From positions 253,001 through 317,000 of the forward strand of contig NW_026705178.1 in the NCBI RefSeq assembly GCF_029867415.1: a stretch of 64,000 nt of DNA. Direction: 5' to 3'. Position 1 is the stretch's first letter, and each line of letters begins with the position of its first letter. The DNA comes from Vicia villosa. Taxonomy: Eukaryota; Streptophyta; Magnoliopsida; Fabales; Fabaceae. The position numbers were made by a program, and so were the translations under genes. The notes beneath the pieces were generated by a model. That model searched no databases and was not told where the DNA came from. It saw only the letters and a list, made by a program, of their open reading frames with translations. Below, piece by piece: positions 13,030 through 26,268 of this stretch.

Positions 13030-13320
13030 AAAGAAAGTTTCTCAACGCACCTCAAACACATCTTATACACCAAGTAAATTTTCATTTTTACCCCCTGCTT
13101 TTGTAGATGCATATCCGGAAGCACTTAATATTTTGAAAAATTTCACTTCCTTCCGTAAATGCATCTACGGAAGCGTATAAAATAAAAGAATACACAGTTA
13201 ATTTCACTTTATTTTCATTTTAAAAATACATCTGTAGATGCATCTACGGAATGTGGTGAAAATAGAATGTTCTGTAGGTGCATCTACGGAACAGTCTGCT
13301 ATTTTTTTAATTCTATGTCA
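13030..13320. mobile_element. left terminus of a TIR element with palindrome array
   Basis: Begins with TTTCTCAAC and, inverted, resembles the sequence ending at about 22535, including the blocks TTTCTCAAC, CATTTT(A/G)CCC and a final GGAAGCAC. It holds four imperfect copies of a 22-bp palindrome (half-site TTCCGTAGATG, then its inverse) at about 13104, 13152, 13231 and 13272. The outermost base and target duplication could not be fixed, so the coordinates are approximate. Confidence 0.55.
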
Positions 13321-13499
13321 TTTTCATTCAGAAACTCCATTTTTAAAGACATACATTTTCATATTCAGTAATGCATTTTAAAGACAATAGTAGGTAGACC
13401 AATAAAAATACAATATATAAATAATGTCGGTCAAAGTGTCGAGCACATCATCAAATACATACAAAAATGAAATATAAATACATCATCAAATATAACTAT

Positions 13500-14175
13500 T
13501 GAGTATGTCGGACGTCCTCCTGTGTACCTTCCTACGCATCCCCTTCGAATCCACGAAGGGGATCTGCTAGCTTTACCCCTAGCATCAAGTGTCCCATGGG
13601 TCCTGGCATGATGTCGACGGTACAAAAATGTACTCTCTGCCATCCTGATTATATCATCCAGCACACGCCTAGAAGCAGTCCCCTCAGGGAATAAACCATC
13701 TGCAATGCTCGTCATACCCTGTCAAAATGGATGCGTCTACAGGACCCCAGGGTACCAAATAGGCTCCGGCACCGGCTCGTCCTCGTGTCCCTGCATAGGT
13801 CGCACAATAGATCTTGCATCTCCTGTCACTGCCGCAGGCACAGGAGTAGAAGTAGAAGTAGTGCCACGACGACGTCTGCGGGGTGGTGGCATATGTGAAG
13901 AACCATTCGCATCAATCGGGGGCCTCCGTGAAGTAGTAGTAGACAGGGAAGGCCCCTTAACTAGGACAGTTGTAGAGTGCCCGACTGTAGCGGGTGTATG
14001 AACTGGAACAACAGCTGAGACCCCCTCAACTAGGACAGATGTAGAAGTCCAGGCTGGAGCGGGTGTATCAGGTGAAACAACAACTCCATCAGTCGCCTGA
14101 GATATAACACGCGCCCGTTCGCGACGCACAGATGCGTGCAACGCAGTCCTCCCATGTATATCTCTATCTGGCCCG
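13500..14175 (-). pseudogene. GC-rich transposon-borne coding remnant (unknown protein)
   Basis: The minus strand has an open frame of 134 codons (14141-13737), then a shifted frame reaching about 13500. Before insertion of the gypsy element at 14181 the frame continued upstream into 21799 onward, where an acceptor-like TATGCAG precedes it. The first part is Pro/Thr/Val/Ser-rich and includes MPPPRRRRRG, suggesting a disordered or nucleic-acid-contacting region. The second part contains GLFPEGTASRRVLDDIIRM. Domain not recognised. It is markedly GC-richer than its surroundings. Because it lies between the palindrome-bearing termini, I infer it is cargo of that element. Confidence 0.4.
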
Positions 14176-14180
14176 TGAGT
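14176..14180. repeat. target-site duplication, left (TGAGT)
   Basis: Five bases TGAGT immediately left of the gypsy 5' LTR are repeated at 21794-21798 right of the 3' LTR, as expected for LTR-retrotransposon integration. Confidence 0.95.
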
Positions 14181-16413
14181 TGTAACACCCCATAATTTCA
14201 GTTTATTAATTTAATTTGGATTTAAATTAAATAATTGCAATTTTAGTATTTTTATTTGGAATTATTTGGAAAATGATGAGTTATTGGCAGTGGGCCTAGA
14301 GTGGTGATTAGCAGAAGAGGGGGTATTGACTAAGCAAGCCCATTATAATATTTTATTTTATTTTTCATAAAATAAATGAATTTGGAAAAGAGAAGCAGTA
14401 GAAGCAGATTTTGGAAAAAGGGAGAACACGTGAAGTGAGAAGAGCCAAAGGGGAAGAAGATCTTCAAAGATTCGACTCTGAGGTAAGGGGGGATTCTTCG
14501 GGTTAGTATTCCTTATGTGATTGTAGGTAGTATGATTGATTAGGATTGTGGTCTAGTTCAATCGTACGTGTCGGGTTGGGAATTTTGTTAGGTTTTGATA
14601 ATCTTGTATGAATTGACATGATTCTGTTGATACTTGTGATATATGATGTTAATACATGTCAATAACTTGTTTGAAATGTGTAATTGTGTGTTGTTTGTGC
14701 ATTATAATTCTCCATGTTCGCACTGGTATGTGTTGGGGTGTTTGGGATACATGGAATGCTGTTTTTCTGCAGGTTGGGGTTTTTAGAATCGCGGTTCGCG
14801 CCGCGCACATAAGGGAGGCGCCGCGAACCTGAAGGTAGAAGGTAAGGAAGTCTTGTTGCGTTCAGTACGCGCCGCGAACAGGTGACCGCGCCGCGAAGGC
14901 GTCGTTCCGATTCGTTCCGCGCCGCGAATGTGTGATGGCGCCGCGTGCTGTGATGTTTTGTGATATTTTAGGAAAGTTCAAAGAGGCATAACTTTCTAAC
15001 CGTTGGTTCATTTGATGCGCCGTTTTGGGCTAAATGAACCTTATTAAACGATCTAAGTGATGATGATTTGATTGGTTTTAGAATGATGATAAATATATGT
15101 TGCCATTCTTGATGATGATGATGATTGTAGCAAATATGTGCTTACTTATATATGATTATTGATACATGTTTTGTATTGGTGATGGGATCATGATATTCAT
15201 TGGGTGATGTTGGTTTATAACATGTCGTAAATGAATACATGTTTTGTGATTATGTTGTTGAGTTGTTTTATCAATTTATTACATGGTGTGTAATGATGAT
15301 AGATGTAACGATGTATGATGATGGTGATAATTGATGATTGTGAATATTAATATGTTGTTAATATTAATATGTTGGTTATGGTGGCAATTAACATTACTAT
15401 GATGTGTATGTTATTGTGATGATGTGGTGTATGTATGTGAATGATTGAATGATGCTTAAACATGTACATACTTGTTGTGACCTCATTAGTAAGAGGTGTT
15501 AAGCGATGTTAAGCATCGGAATGATGATGATGTATGAAGATGTAAGTATGTGTCATGTGTGCATTATTCATAAATCATTTGCATTGGAAGGCTAATTCCC
15601 ATTGTGCGGAGATTAGCGGGAAGTCATCGTGTGCCCATGTGGGGTGTGAGCGATGAAGCAGTAGTCGTGTGCCCATGTGGGGTGTGAGCGACTAGAGGGC
15701 AGTATCAAAGAGAGAAGTCCTGTGAATGTGATTCACGAATTTTGGTACCACATGCATAGTGTCAGTTGCATCATATGCATTGGTTATAACATGATTGGAT
15801 GAGATCCAGTGTTATGCCTTGGTGTGTTTACATGATTGATGTATTGAGAAGATGTTGTTAATATAACTTGATCATTGATGAAATTGATGAGTTGTGGGCC
15901 GATGGCCAATATTGTTGGATTGATGCTTGCTTGTTGTAATAATTCCGATTATGTGTATGATTGAGTGGATGATAATTACTATGAGATTTTATTGCTTATG
16001 ATTGCATAATGCTTATTAATTCGAATGAAACTCACCCTTACTTTGATGATTTCAGATTAAGGACGTAGCGGCGTCTTGATTGGGTGAAGGTAGCTTGTAG
16101 GCTAGCCCGTAGTTCGTGTCGAGTCATGCTCTGATTGTAACACTGGGGAACGCTAGTTTAGAGACGAATCACTCTGTTGGCTTTGTTGTTTTATAATTGT
16201 ATTAGAGTAACTTGCATGAATGATGATGAATATGCAATGTTATGAATTATAATCCGCTGTGTTGAACATGAATTGTATTTATGTTAAATGGTTCCTCGGG
16301 TGGCATGACAAATGACTATGGTATTTTATGTTAAAGAAGTTGTGACATCCTTGTATTTCATGTTTACTCTGATTATTATTGTATTTTCCGCGGGGGTTTA
16401 GAAGGGTGTTACA
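14181..16413 (+). repeat. 5' LTR of the young gypsy element
   Basis: Starts TGTAACACCCCATAATTTCA and ends in GAAGGGTGTTACA. Contains a cluster of GCGCCGCGAA words (about 14789-14950), many GATGATG words, and a 2x direct repeat of TCGTGTGCCCATGTGGGGTG at about 15627-15690. The long terminal palindromic TGTAACACCC/GGGTGTTACA ends are typical of plant gypsy LTRs. Confidence 0.95.
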
Positions 16414-16417
16414 ATAG

Positions 16418-16429
16418 TGGTATCAGAGC
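16418..16429 (+). promoter_or_regulatory. primer-binding site (initiator tRNA-Met type)
   Basis: TGGTATCAGAGC lies four bases after the 5' LTR. It matches the widespread plant retrotransposon primer site complementary to the 3' end of initiator tRNA-Met and sets the plus-strand orientation of the element. Confidence 0.9.
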
Positions 16430-17814
16430 ATAGTCGGTCGTTGTGACCAGAGTCTTGTTGTTAATTTCCTTTCGGTACGCGACATGTGTGTGAAACACTG
16501 TTGGTACTCAGTGTGTTCTAACTGTTTGTCTGCAGAAGTGGGATTGAAACTAGTGGGGGAGAAGCTATGCTTCTCGGATATATCTCAGATGCAAGATGTT
16601 AGAGTGAGGCGCAGAGCAGCAGTACAAGAGTGTAGAGTTATTGTTTCTTGAAGTAAAGGTGACATGGGCTGAAGACTGTGGTTGTTGTTCAGTCGGAGTG
16701 TCTCGGAGTAGATGACGGTTATTTCTGGAAAATGGAATTTCGAAGTTGTGATGCCTCAAGTGCTACTGATGGACTATGATGTTGTTGTGTGAGTAGCCTT
16801 ATGTGAAAGGTCGCTGTTGAAGTAGTGATTAAAGGAAGTATTGTCGTAGACCTTGTCGTAGGATTACTAGTAAGTAATTGAGATGATAGTAGAGGTTATC
16901 GATTTTGTTGAGGAAGTTTTGAAGTGCGAGTAATGGAAAGAGACGAGTATGATCTCAAGGATAAGAAGGTTGATGATGGCGTACATGAATTTGGTTTCAG
17001 GATGTTGTAGAAATCGAACTTCAGCGATGAAATGTGTTGTTTAAGTTATAAGAAGTTTGGAAGCGAAGAGATGTGATAAGATGATGTTAATAATGAGATT
17101 AATTTGAAAAGAATGAGTTTTGGAGTAGAATTTCCGTAAGCAAATCGCAGGAAGATTGCTGAATTGTTATGAAATTTCGAAAATTCATAACTGGAGTTCT
17201 GGACATCCGATTTGAATTCCGTTTGAAGCGTCGGAAAGCTAACGAGATGAACTTTGTTATAAAAATGGTTGCAGCAGCTGTAACATGTTTAATTGTGTCA
17301 GGATGATGTTAGAAAGAGGTGAAGTTACGGTTACACTTGTCCTTAGAACTAGATTGTTCGTTGGTGCGACATGGGATGTCAGTGTCAGAATTGAACAGAA
17401 TAAAGGAATAATGAGGAGGCTTGTTGAGAAGCAATTTTAGGAATTAAGTGTACCATTTGTGGAGTTTTGGAAATATCATTTAAGGTGTCGATGCATGGTG
17501 TCGGTATTGTATTTTGGATAACAATTAGAAACATTCATATCTTGAGCTCTAAGTATCGGATTAGAGTGTCGTTTGAGACTACGAAGAGGTGAAATTATGT
17601 TCTACCTTACGGGAGAGTTATAAATGCCATAGACTGGTCCTATGAGGAGATATGATGATGTCGGTTAAATAAGCACGAACAAGTGTTGAATAGGAATGCC
17701 TATTACCGCGATTGTTCGGAACGAAGTCGAGTAGAATATGTCGTTGATGAATAAGATGATAAAGATGATTTAAGTATTAATGGATTTGAGTGATGAGGGA
17801 ATCAGTAGAAAAAA

Positions 17815-18420
17815 AAGTGAAATAGACTTTGGAACCATTTTTGGTATATTGTGATGCGTCGTTGATGGGTTTGGATGGTGTATTGATGTAAAACCAGTAA
17901 GTAGTAACTTATGCGTCGGGACGATTGAAAGCGCAGGAAAGTAATTATCTGACTCATGATTTAGAATTGGCAGCCATGGTTTTGTTTTGATGTTGCAGTG
18001 ACATTATTTGTAGGGTACAAGGTTGCCTCTAAAAATGTCGATGCTGATGGTGAAAGAGTTGGATTTAATTGAACAATTCAGAGAATTAAGTTTGGTATGT
18101 GAAGGTGCTCCTAATAATGTTAGATTGGGTATACTGAAACTGACTAATGGTATTCCTGACGAGATTAGAGGAAATCAGAAAGCTGATGTTGAGTTGATCG
18201 ATAAGTCTACTTTGGATTACCAAAGTAAAGATGACGGGTTCAGAATCGGAGAGGATGGTATAATGAGGTTGGTGGTCGCTGTTGTGTTCCGCGTGTTACC
18301 GAGTTGAGAAAGAATATTCTAGAAGAAGGACACCATAGAGAATTATTAGACTATGGAAATGTTAATGAGTTGGGTGCAAACTCGGAAAAGACGCTATTAT
18401 GTAGTAACAACGGTCTATGC
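17815..18420 (+). pseudogene. degraded gypsy RNase H to integrase segment
   Basis: Broken plus-strand frames encode recognisable pieces. Around 17850-17980 there is a YCDASLMGL-like RNase H start and LKAQESNYLTHDLELAA. Around 18050-18110 there is ELDLIEQFRELSLVCEG, the linker found between RNase H and integrase in Ty3/gypsy polyproteins. Around 18302-18350 there is ELRKNILEEGHHRE, matching the integrase zinc-binding lead-in. Stops and shifts occur throughout, and integrase catalytic residues are not found. The flanks (16430-17815 and 18420-19547) may hold further decayed pol or non-coding filler. Confidence 0.7.
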
Positions 18421-19547
18421 TTAAATATGATTGTCGGCTATCTATTGACAAATTGAGGACTTGATCACCCTTAATCTCTTGTTGATAATAGGCGGAATCA
18501 TATAGATGGTATAAGGTTGCTTGTTACCTTAATGGTATAAGATGTGATGAATGCTGAGATGTGAGAATAACCACTCACCATATTGTGGGAACTTATGAGG
18601 AAGTAAATATGAAGGGGGTGCAAAGCATTGGACGGTGACTTAAGACGAGTAGTCGAAGTCGTACAGCGAAGGTATCATGTAGAGTGGTGTTATGAGTGCT
18701 ACTCGTGAGCAGTGAGGAATTAATATGTCGGGGTTCTACATGGAGAATATATGTTGATCTATAGGTTGGATTTGGAATCTCGTAGACATAAGGATGTTGT
18801 GCCAAAGGATTAGGACCTTTTGAATAATTGCCGAGACGATGGATATGTTGTTATGGTTGTGCGTAGCTAACGAGTATGTATTCGGAGGAGTTAAGAAGAA
18901 GAATTGATAGTACATGACGCTATAATAATTTCGTACTGTTGTAAGGTGTTATGTAAATTTATGAATATAATGAGGAATTATACTCTATGAAGGACGAAGT
19001 TAATTTGATTCTTAGTGGAGAGCGGGACTCAGTTGAGCTATCTTGTAAGCAATGGTATATTGAGGATGATGAGCTATGTAATTATAACTACTTATGTGTG
19101 CTTGTTCCGATGGAGGAATGTTTTAATAGATGTAGTAACTCGGGGATTTGCTTTGAGTAAGTGTAGGTATTACTTTATCGCTCAATTGGAAGAGTGTGTC
19201 TAAGGTTGGTACGTGGGTAAATGGAATCCATTACTACAGTGCTGATCAGTGGTGATCATACCATGGATTGTGTAATTGTATTATTCAGTTATTGAGCGTA
19301 TTGTATAGATCGCGCCTCGAAGTTCATTGTTGGTAACCGTTGGAGTTATAGCGAGTGGTACACCTGGGGATGGTCAAATGCAACGTAAGGACTGAGATTG
19401 AATGCATGAGATATGCTTGTGTTGGTTATGTCAGATGAATTTTGAGACTCGACCAAGAAGGTGTTAACGGAGAATGGGAGAGTCAAATGAAGTACTCTTA
19501 TCTGGGACTTTTATTTGAAGTATGTTTTCGAGGACGAAAACTCTTTT

Positions 19548-19560
19548 AGTGGGGGAGAGT
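19548..19560 (+). promoter_or_regulatory. polypurine tract of the gypsy element
   Basis: AGTGGGGGAGAGT directly precedes the 3' LTR, the expected place for plus-strand priming. Confidence 0.85.
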
Positions 19561-21793
19561 TGTAACACCCCATAATTTCAGTTTATTAATTTAATTTGGA
19601 TTTAAATTAAATAATTGCAGTTTTAGTATTTTTATTTGGAATTATTTGGAAAATGATGAGTTATTGGCAGTGGGCCTAGAGTGGTGATTAGCAGAAGAGG
19701 GGGTATTGACTAAGCAAGCCCATTATAATATTTTATTTTATTTTTCATAAAATAAATGAATTTGGAAAAGAGAAGCAGTAGAAGCAGATTTTGGAAAAAG
19801 GGAGAACACGTGAAGTGAGAAGAGCCAAAGGGGAAGAAGATCTTCAAAGATTCGACTCTGAGGTAAGGGGGGATTCTTCGGGTTAGTATTCCTTATGTGA
19901 TTGTAGGTAGTATGATTGATTAGGATTGTGGTCTAGTTCAATCGTACGTGTCGGGTTGGGAATTTTGTTAGGTTTTGATAATCTTGTATGAATTGACATG
20001 ATTCTGTTGATACTTGTGATATATGATGTTAATACATGTCAATAACTTGTTTGAAATGTGTAATTGTGTGTTGTTTGTGCATTATAATTCTCCATGTTCG
20101 CACTGGTATGTGTTGGGGTGTTTGGGATACATGGAATGCTGTTTTTCTGCAGGTTGGGGTTTTTAGAATCGCGGTTCGCGCCGCGCACATAAGGGAGGCG
20201 CCGCGAACCTGAAGGTAGAAGGTAAGGAAGTCTTGTTGCGTTCAGTACGCGCCGCGAACAGGTGACCGCGCCGCGAAGGCGTCGTTCCGATTCGTTCCGC
20301 GCCGCGAATGTGTGATGGCGCCGCGTGCTGTGATGTTTTGTGATATTTTAGGAAAGTTCAAAGAGGCATAACTTTCTAACTGTTGGTTCATTTGATGCGC
20401 CGTTTTGGGCTAAATGAACCTTATTAAACGATCTAAGTGATGATGATTTGATTGGTTTTAGAATGATGATAAATATATGTTGCCATTCTTGATGATGATG
20501 ATGATTGTAGCAAATATGTGCTTACTTATATATGATTATTGATACATGTTTTGTATTGGTGATGGGATCATGATATTCATTGGGTGATGTTGGTTTATAA
20601 CATGTCGTAAATGAATACATGTTTTGTGATTATGTTGTTGAGTTGTTTTATCAATTTATTACATGGTGTGTAATGATGATAGATGTAACGATGTATGATG
20701 ATGGTGATAATTGATGATTGTGAATATTAATATGTTGTTAATATTAATATGTTGGTTATGGTGGCAATTAACATTACTATGATGTGTATGTTATTGTGAT
20801 GATGTGGTGTATGTATGTGAATGATTGAATGATGCTTAAACATGTACATACTTGTTGTGACCTCATTAGTAAGAGGTGTTAAGCGATGTTAAGCATCGGA
20901 ATGATGATGATGTATGAAGATGTAAGTATGTGTCATGTGTGCATTATTCATAAATCATTTGCATTGGAAGGCTAATTCCCATTGTGCGGAGATTAGCGGG
21001 AAGTCATCGTGTGCCCATGTGGGGTGTGAGCGATGAAGCAGTAGTCGTGTGCCCATGTGGGGTGTGAGCGACTAGAGGGCAGTATCAAAGAGAGAAGTCC
21101 TGTGAATGTGATTCACGAATTTTGGTACCACATGCATAGTGTCAGTTGCATCATATGCATTGGTTATAACATGATTGGATGAGATCCAGTGTTATGCCTT
21201 GGTGTGTTTACATGATTGATGTATTGAGAAGATGTTGTTAATATAACTTGATCATTGATGAAATTGATGAGTTGTGGGCCGATGGCCAATATTGTTGGAT
21301 TGATGCTTGCTTGTTGTAATAATTCCGATTATGTGTATGATTGAGTGGATGATAATTACTATGAGATTTTATTGCTTATGATTGCATAATGCTTATTAAT
21401 TCGAATGAAACTCACCCTTACTTTGATGATTTCAGATTAAGGACGTAGCGGCGTCTTGATTGGGTGAAGGTAGCTTGTAGGCTAGCCCGTAGTTCGTGTC
21501 GAGTCATGCTCTGATTGTAACACTGGGGAACGCTAGTTTAGAGACGAATCACTCTGTTGGCTTTGTTGTTTTATAATTGTATTAGAGTAACTTGCATGAA
21601 TGATGATGAATATGCAATGTTATGAATTATAATCCGCTGTGTTGAACATGAATTGTATTTATGTTAAATGGTTCCTCGGGTGGCATGACAAATGACTATG
21701 GTATTTTATGTTAAAGAAGTTGTGACATCCTTGTATTTCATGTTTACTCTGATTATTATTGTATTTTCCGCGGGGGTTTAGAAGGGTGTTACA
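19561..21793 (+). repeat. 3' LTR of the young gypsy element
   Basis: Same length (2233 bp) as the 5' LTR with no indel; two transitions distinguish them by eye. Followed by the right copy of the TGAGT duplication (21794-21798). Confidence 0.95.
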
Positions 21794-21798
21794 TGAGT

Positions 21799-22535
21799 CA
21801 TAATGTCTGCATAGGTAATCGTACATGAACAATGAAATATTAATAAACAGGAAATTAAAAAAACAATCTTTTTCCGTAGATGCACCTACGGAAGTATGTT
21901 AGTTTCAAAAACATTGGGTACTTGTGTAGATGGACCTACGAAAACATGTTAATGGTCAATACATTTGGTGCTTTCATAGATGGACCTACGAAAAGCCCCA
22001 ACGTCCATCTCTTCCATAGATGGATCTACGGAAGCAACTGAAACTCAGAAATGCAACAATGGCGTCTGATTACAGTTCCAACCACTACAGACTCAATTTT
22101 AATGACTTGGTTGTCCTTTTAAAACCTCAAACAACCCCTACATTGTCTCTAAACACTATTGCTAAACCTATCAATTCATTTCTACACCTAAATAACACAT
22201 TCTAATTCAATTTCAAAACTACTCTAAAATAACTAAAAATTTCAAAAACTTACCGATTAAAATATCGCTTTGAACTTGAGAGAGTATGAGGGTTGATAGA
22301 GTTGAGTTTGAAAATGTGAAGAATGAGGAAGAGGAAAGCTCTGGCGCGAGATATAACACCAAAACCTTTCCGTAGATGCACATGCGAAAGACTTCCGTAG
22401 GTGCATCTACGGAACAAAACAACGTTTAACAAAAAAATGGGTGCTTCCAGAGATGCATCTACGGAAGCACGAGGGCAAAATGGACAATTCGGTGGTACGT
22501 GAGAAGGGCCTGGGTTGGTTGAGAAATTCTCATAT
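21799..22535. mobile_element. right terminus of the TIR element with palindrome array
   Basis: Contains about seven copies of the palindrome half-site TTCCGTAGATG followed by its inverse, at about 21874, 21925, 21975, 22015, 22369, 22391 and 22445, more diverged in the middle. The end (22440-22535) read in reverse resembles the left terminus at 13030. The host element was therefore split by the gypsy insertion and would be about 1.9 kb without it. No 9-bp duplication could be confirmed. Confidence 0.55.
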
Positions 22536-22908
22536 TAAAAATAATTTAATCATTATTTTGAATTTTTAAATTTAAGAACATAAAGGGTTGATGCATGTCA
22601 ATCAATCATCATCATGTATACAATTAAACCATTCTTTTATATAAGAAAATTTAATAACATGCCAGGTTGATGACTTTCTACTGTGTAAAATTATTTTACA
22701 CTGTCATTGCACTATCTTTTAACTCTAAATTCAAATCACTGCTCTAGAATATATTACTGGATAGTATGAACTTGAATATAAGATTTTTTAATTTAACAAT
22801 TTATATTCAAAGATGAATAAGTGAAAGGAGAACCGAAATGAATGCATCTAACACAGTTATTTGTTGAGCAGTGACACTCAGAGACATCTATCTTTTATCT
22901 TTCATTTA

Positions 22909-23767
<859 letters not shown>

Positions 23768-24422
23768 TTAGGGAGATGACTATCATTTTGGATGATTTTC
23801 CTTGTTATTTCATCTCTTCTTTGGCGGTAGATTCTTTATCGGTCCTATTATTAACCAGACGACAATGTTACTCCAGGTTGTAGAGGATTTGCAGGTCCCA
23901 GAGCATGTCATGCTAGCAGAGTTTAATGCTAACAGGGGATTTCACATTCGGATGTCTTGGTTGCGGGATAGGTACCAGGAGCTTGTGGAGGCAAAGATCT
24001 ATGAGTCTGCCGCTAGGCCGTACTTGTTACATCTGATGGAATGTACTATCTTTGCAGATAAGTCAGGAATTTTCATTGATGTCTGATACTTGTGGTTTTT
24101 CATTAGCTTAGAGACTCCATGTTGGCCTTGGGGAGTAGCCACCTTGACCATGCTCTATACGACATTGGATTTGCGACTGTGCTTGAGACCAGACAACTTG
24201 CTGGTTATCTGAGTCTATTCTAGGTATACAAGCATTTCTTAAATTTTTTATTTAATTGTTGTTTGTGACATTAATTAGTTTTTATTTTTCAAATTCTCGA
24301 TATACGACAATAAAAAAAGAACAACAACAACTAACATTGCTAACTTGAATCTATATTTTCCTTGTCTCATTCAAGTTGGAGAAGAGATGATGGGGTTCTG
24401 AAATTTGTGAATGAAAGAAATG

Positions 24423-24427
24423 ATGCT
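24423..24427. repeat. target-site duplication, left (ATGCT)
   Basis: ATGCT directly before the Ogre 5' LTR is repeated at 46173-46177 directly after the 3' LTR. Confidence 0.95.
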
Positions 24428-26146
24428 TGTCATACCCCAAATTTGTCCTACCCCTTTACTTCTAACTGGCTTAGGCTTTGCATTCATGTACATGCATCAC
24501 TCAGGTCATAATCCATACCCATGCATGCATACCATAGGTACTATTCAAGGGCTAGCAAGAGAAAACTCCATTGTAAAGAAGTTTGATCAGAGAATAAGAA
24601 AACAGAGGTAGAATCATGCGGCTCTATGTTCATTAAAGTCCTCCTGGATTGGGGTGTCTCTCTGCTTCAAATCAGGGCATTGATTGAAGAGTGCAAGCTT
24701 GCAAACCGTCTGGTTCTTTAAATCAAGGTTTCTTTGACCAAAGTCAACCAGTTGACTTTCTGGTCAACATTTAATCAGAGGTGGCTTCTATGTGTGGAAA
24801 ACTTCTCATACTGACTGCGTGGAGGTGTTTGTTTGACTGGATGTGGGTAAAAGAGATTTAATCGGGAATTTCATCAATAGTCGAAAAATCGGGACGGTTG
24901 ACTTTCGGGTCAAAATCAGGTCAATCACTCAAATGTTGGCTTTTGGTGGAAAATCGGTCAAGAAAAGTCAAAGAATGAATAAAATCGGAAGTTTGACAAA
25001 AGTTGCCAAAAATAGAAAGAAGATCAAAAATGGAAAGTTTTCATACTTAGAAAAATTTTGGCCTTTAAAAGCTTGATGATCAGCCTACTTCACAGCATAA
25101 TTACACGTGGCAAATGACATTTTCTGGAAAAGTTCCCAACATCAAAGTTGTTCCTCTCATGGAGGAGAACAACTTTGTAGTTGGACACTTTTTCATTTGA
25201 TTCTTGGTTGAAGAGTTTAGAAAGTGCAAAGATGGAAGAATCAAACTAATCTAAGTCATGACACAAGGCAAGTTTTTCTGGTCACGTGTATGCATTCCAT
25301 CGAACATGTGGTGCGCCAACTTCCAATTCAATTTCCAAGAGCTATGGGCATGTCTTGGATCCAAAGTAAGAATCAAAGCGTTCTATGTCATGCCATCCAT
25401 GAATTAAGCCAAGAATAAGCAAATTTGGACAAGTCCCGTGTGAGATACAAGACCCCAAAGGGCATCTCTCGCAAGTTCATACGTTGGTAAAAACTTGAGC
25501 CTAATCCTGGGCAACGCAGAGGCATTTCATCGAACATGTGGCATACCGAATTCAAAGCTGATTCTAGAGAGCTGTAAATACTTTTTTGAAGCAATTCTAA
25601 TGCTAAGACATTTGATTACGTGCCCTCTATCCAATGAACTGAAGTTCTCTATTTTTTGTCACATGGTTGGTTAGATACTAAGCCCTAAAGTTGTGCCCTT
25701 AGCTAGTTTTGTTTGGGCAAAGATGTAGTCTATTTTCCCAAGTCATGTGCGCGGGCGTCCACACAGTGGCGTGTCAATGTTGGTAAGTTCCTTTGCCACG
25801 CTTCCAAGCATCATCTCAACAAGCTCCCAACATGAATGATGATCTATCCCGGGCCCTCTCTACGTTGGTCGTAAGTTTGAAGATGATAGTGACCCATGGA
25901 GAAAGTTCTGATAGCGCAAACATGACCATCCGGAATGCTTTCAAGGCCAAGCCAAGTTAACTCATTGCAGCAGCTGCAAGGTGTTGCACTACGCCTTGCC
26001 ATTGCTTACTAAGATCATGCACCATGCTGCACACAAAAAGCATGTATAAGAACCTACCCCATTTCACCATGACTTGCTCACTAAGGGTAGAGAAGAAAAT
26101 GATACACTGCACAACACCACATAATAACTTCTATGCAACCTCACCA

Positions 26147-26153
26147 TATAAAA
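26147..26153 (+). promoter_or_regulatory. TATA box of the Ogre LTR promoter
   Basis: TATAAAA, inside ACCATATAAAAAGACAAAGC, is followed about 70 bp later by a (CT)n tract and a C/A-rich leader. It is the most convincing core promoter in the LTR and predicts transcription starting near 26175-26190. The same box is at 43265-43271 in the 3' LTR. The start site is inferred. Confidence 0.5.
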
Positions 26154-26218
26154 AGACAAAGCTCTTCGTAAACACACACGCCTCATTTTTCACAGTTTCG
26201 AACAACACAACTCTTCTC

Positions 26219-26219
<1 letters not shown>

Positions 26220-26265
<46 letters not shown>
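26220..26265. repeat. (CT)n microsatellite in the Ogre 5' LTR
   Basis: About 22 CT units; the matching tract in the 3' LTR (about 43338-43375) is 8 bp shorter, which accounts for the whole length difference between the LTRs. Confidence 0.9.

Positions 26266-26268
<3 letters not shown>

Larger units (their letters stand above)
14181..21793 (+). mobile_element. young non-autonomous Ty3/gypsy retrotransposon (7613 bp)
   Basis: Two 2233-bp direct repeats (14181-16413 and 19561-21793) begin TGTAACACCC and end GTGTTACA. They are flanked by the 5-bp duplication TGAGT. By eye the LTRs differ at only two positions (the last base of ATAATTGCA/ATAATTGCG near 14240/19620, and C/T in TTTCTAAC(C/T)GTTGG). 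A Met-type primer site and a polypurine tract border a 3147-bp interior. The interior has only degraded RNase H-integrase pol sequence and no intact gag, protease or reverse transcriptase. The near-identical LTRs show recent movement, so enzymes were supplied by another element. Confidence 0.95.

Noticed and set aside
13500..14175. Horizontally acquired bacterial gene because of high GC
   Set aside because: No bacterial protein similarity recognised; it lies within a plant TIR element and has simple Pro/Thr/Arg composition, so transposon cargo is the simpler explanation.
16418..16429. tRNA gene near the primer-binding sites
   Set aside because: Only the short tRNA-complementary primer sites are present (16418, 29065, 49514, 60280); no cloverleaf sequence surrounds them.
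14181..21793. Segmental tandem duplication of 2.2 kb instead of a retrotransposon
   Set aside because: The repeats have TG/CA ends, an adjoining primer site, a polypurine tract and a 5-bp target duplication, which a segmental duplication would not produce.
24843..25076. 77-codon ORF repeated identically at 41961-42194
   Set aside because: It recurs because both lie in the near-identical Ogre LTRs; there is no domain or coding signature, so identity is not evidence of a gene.
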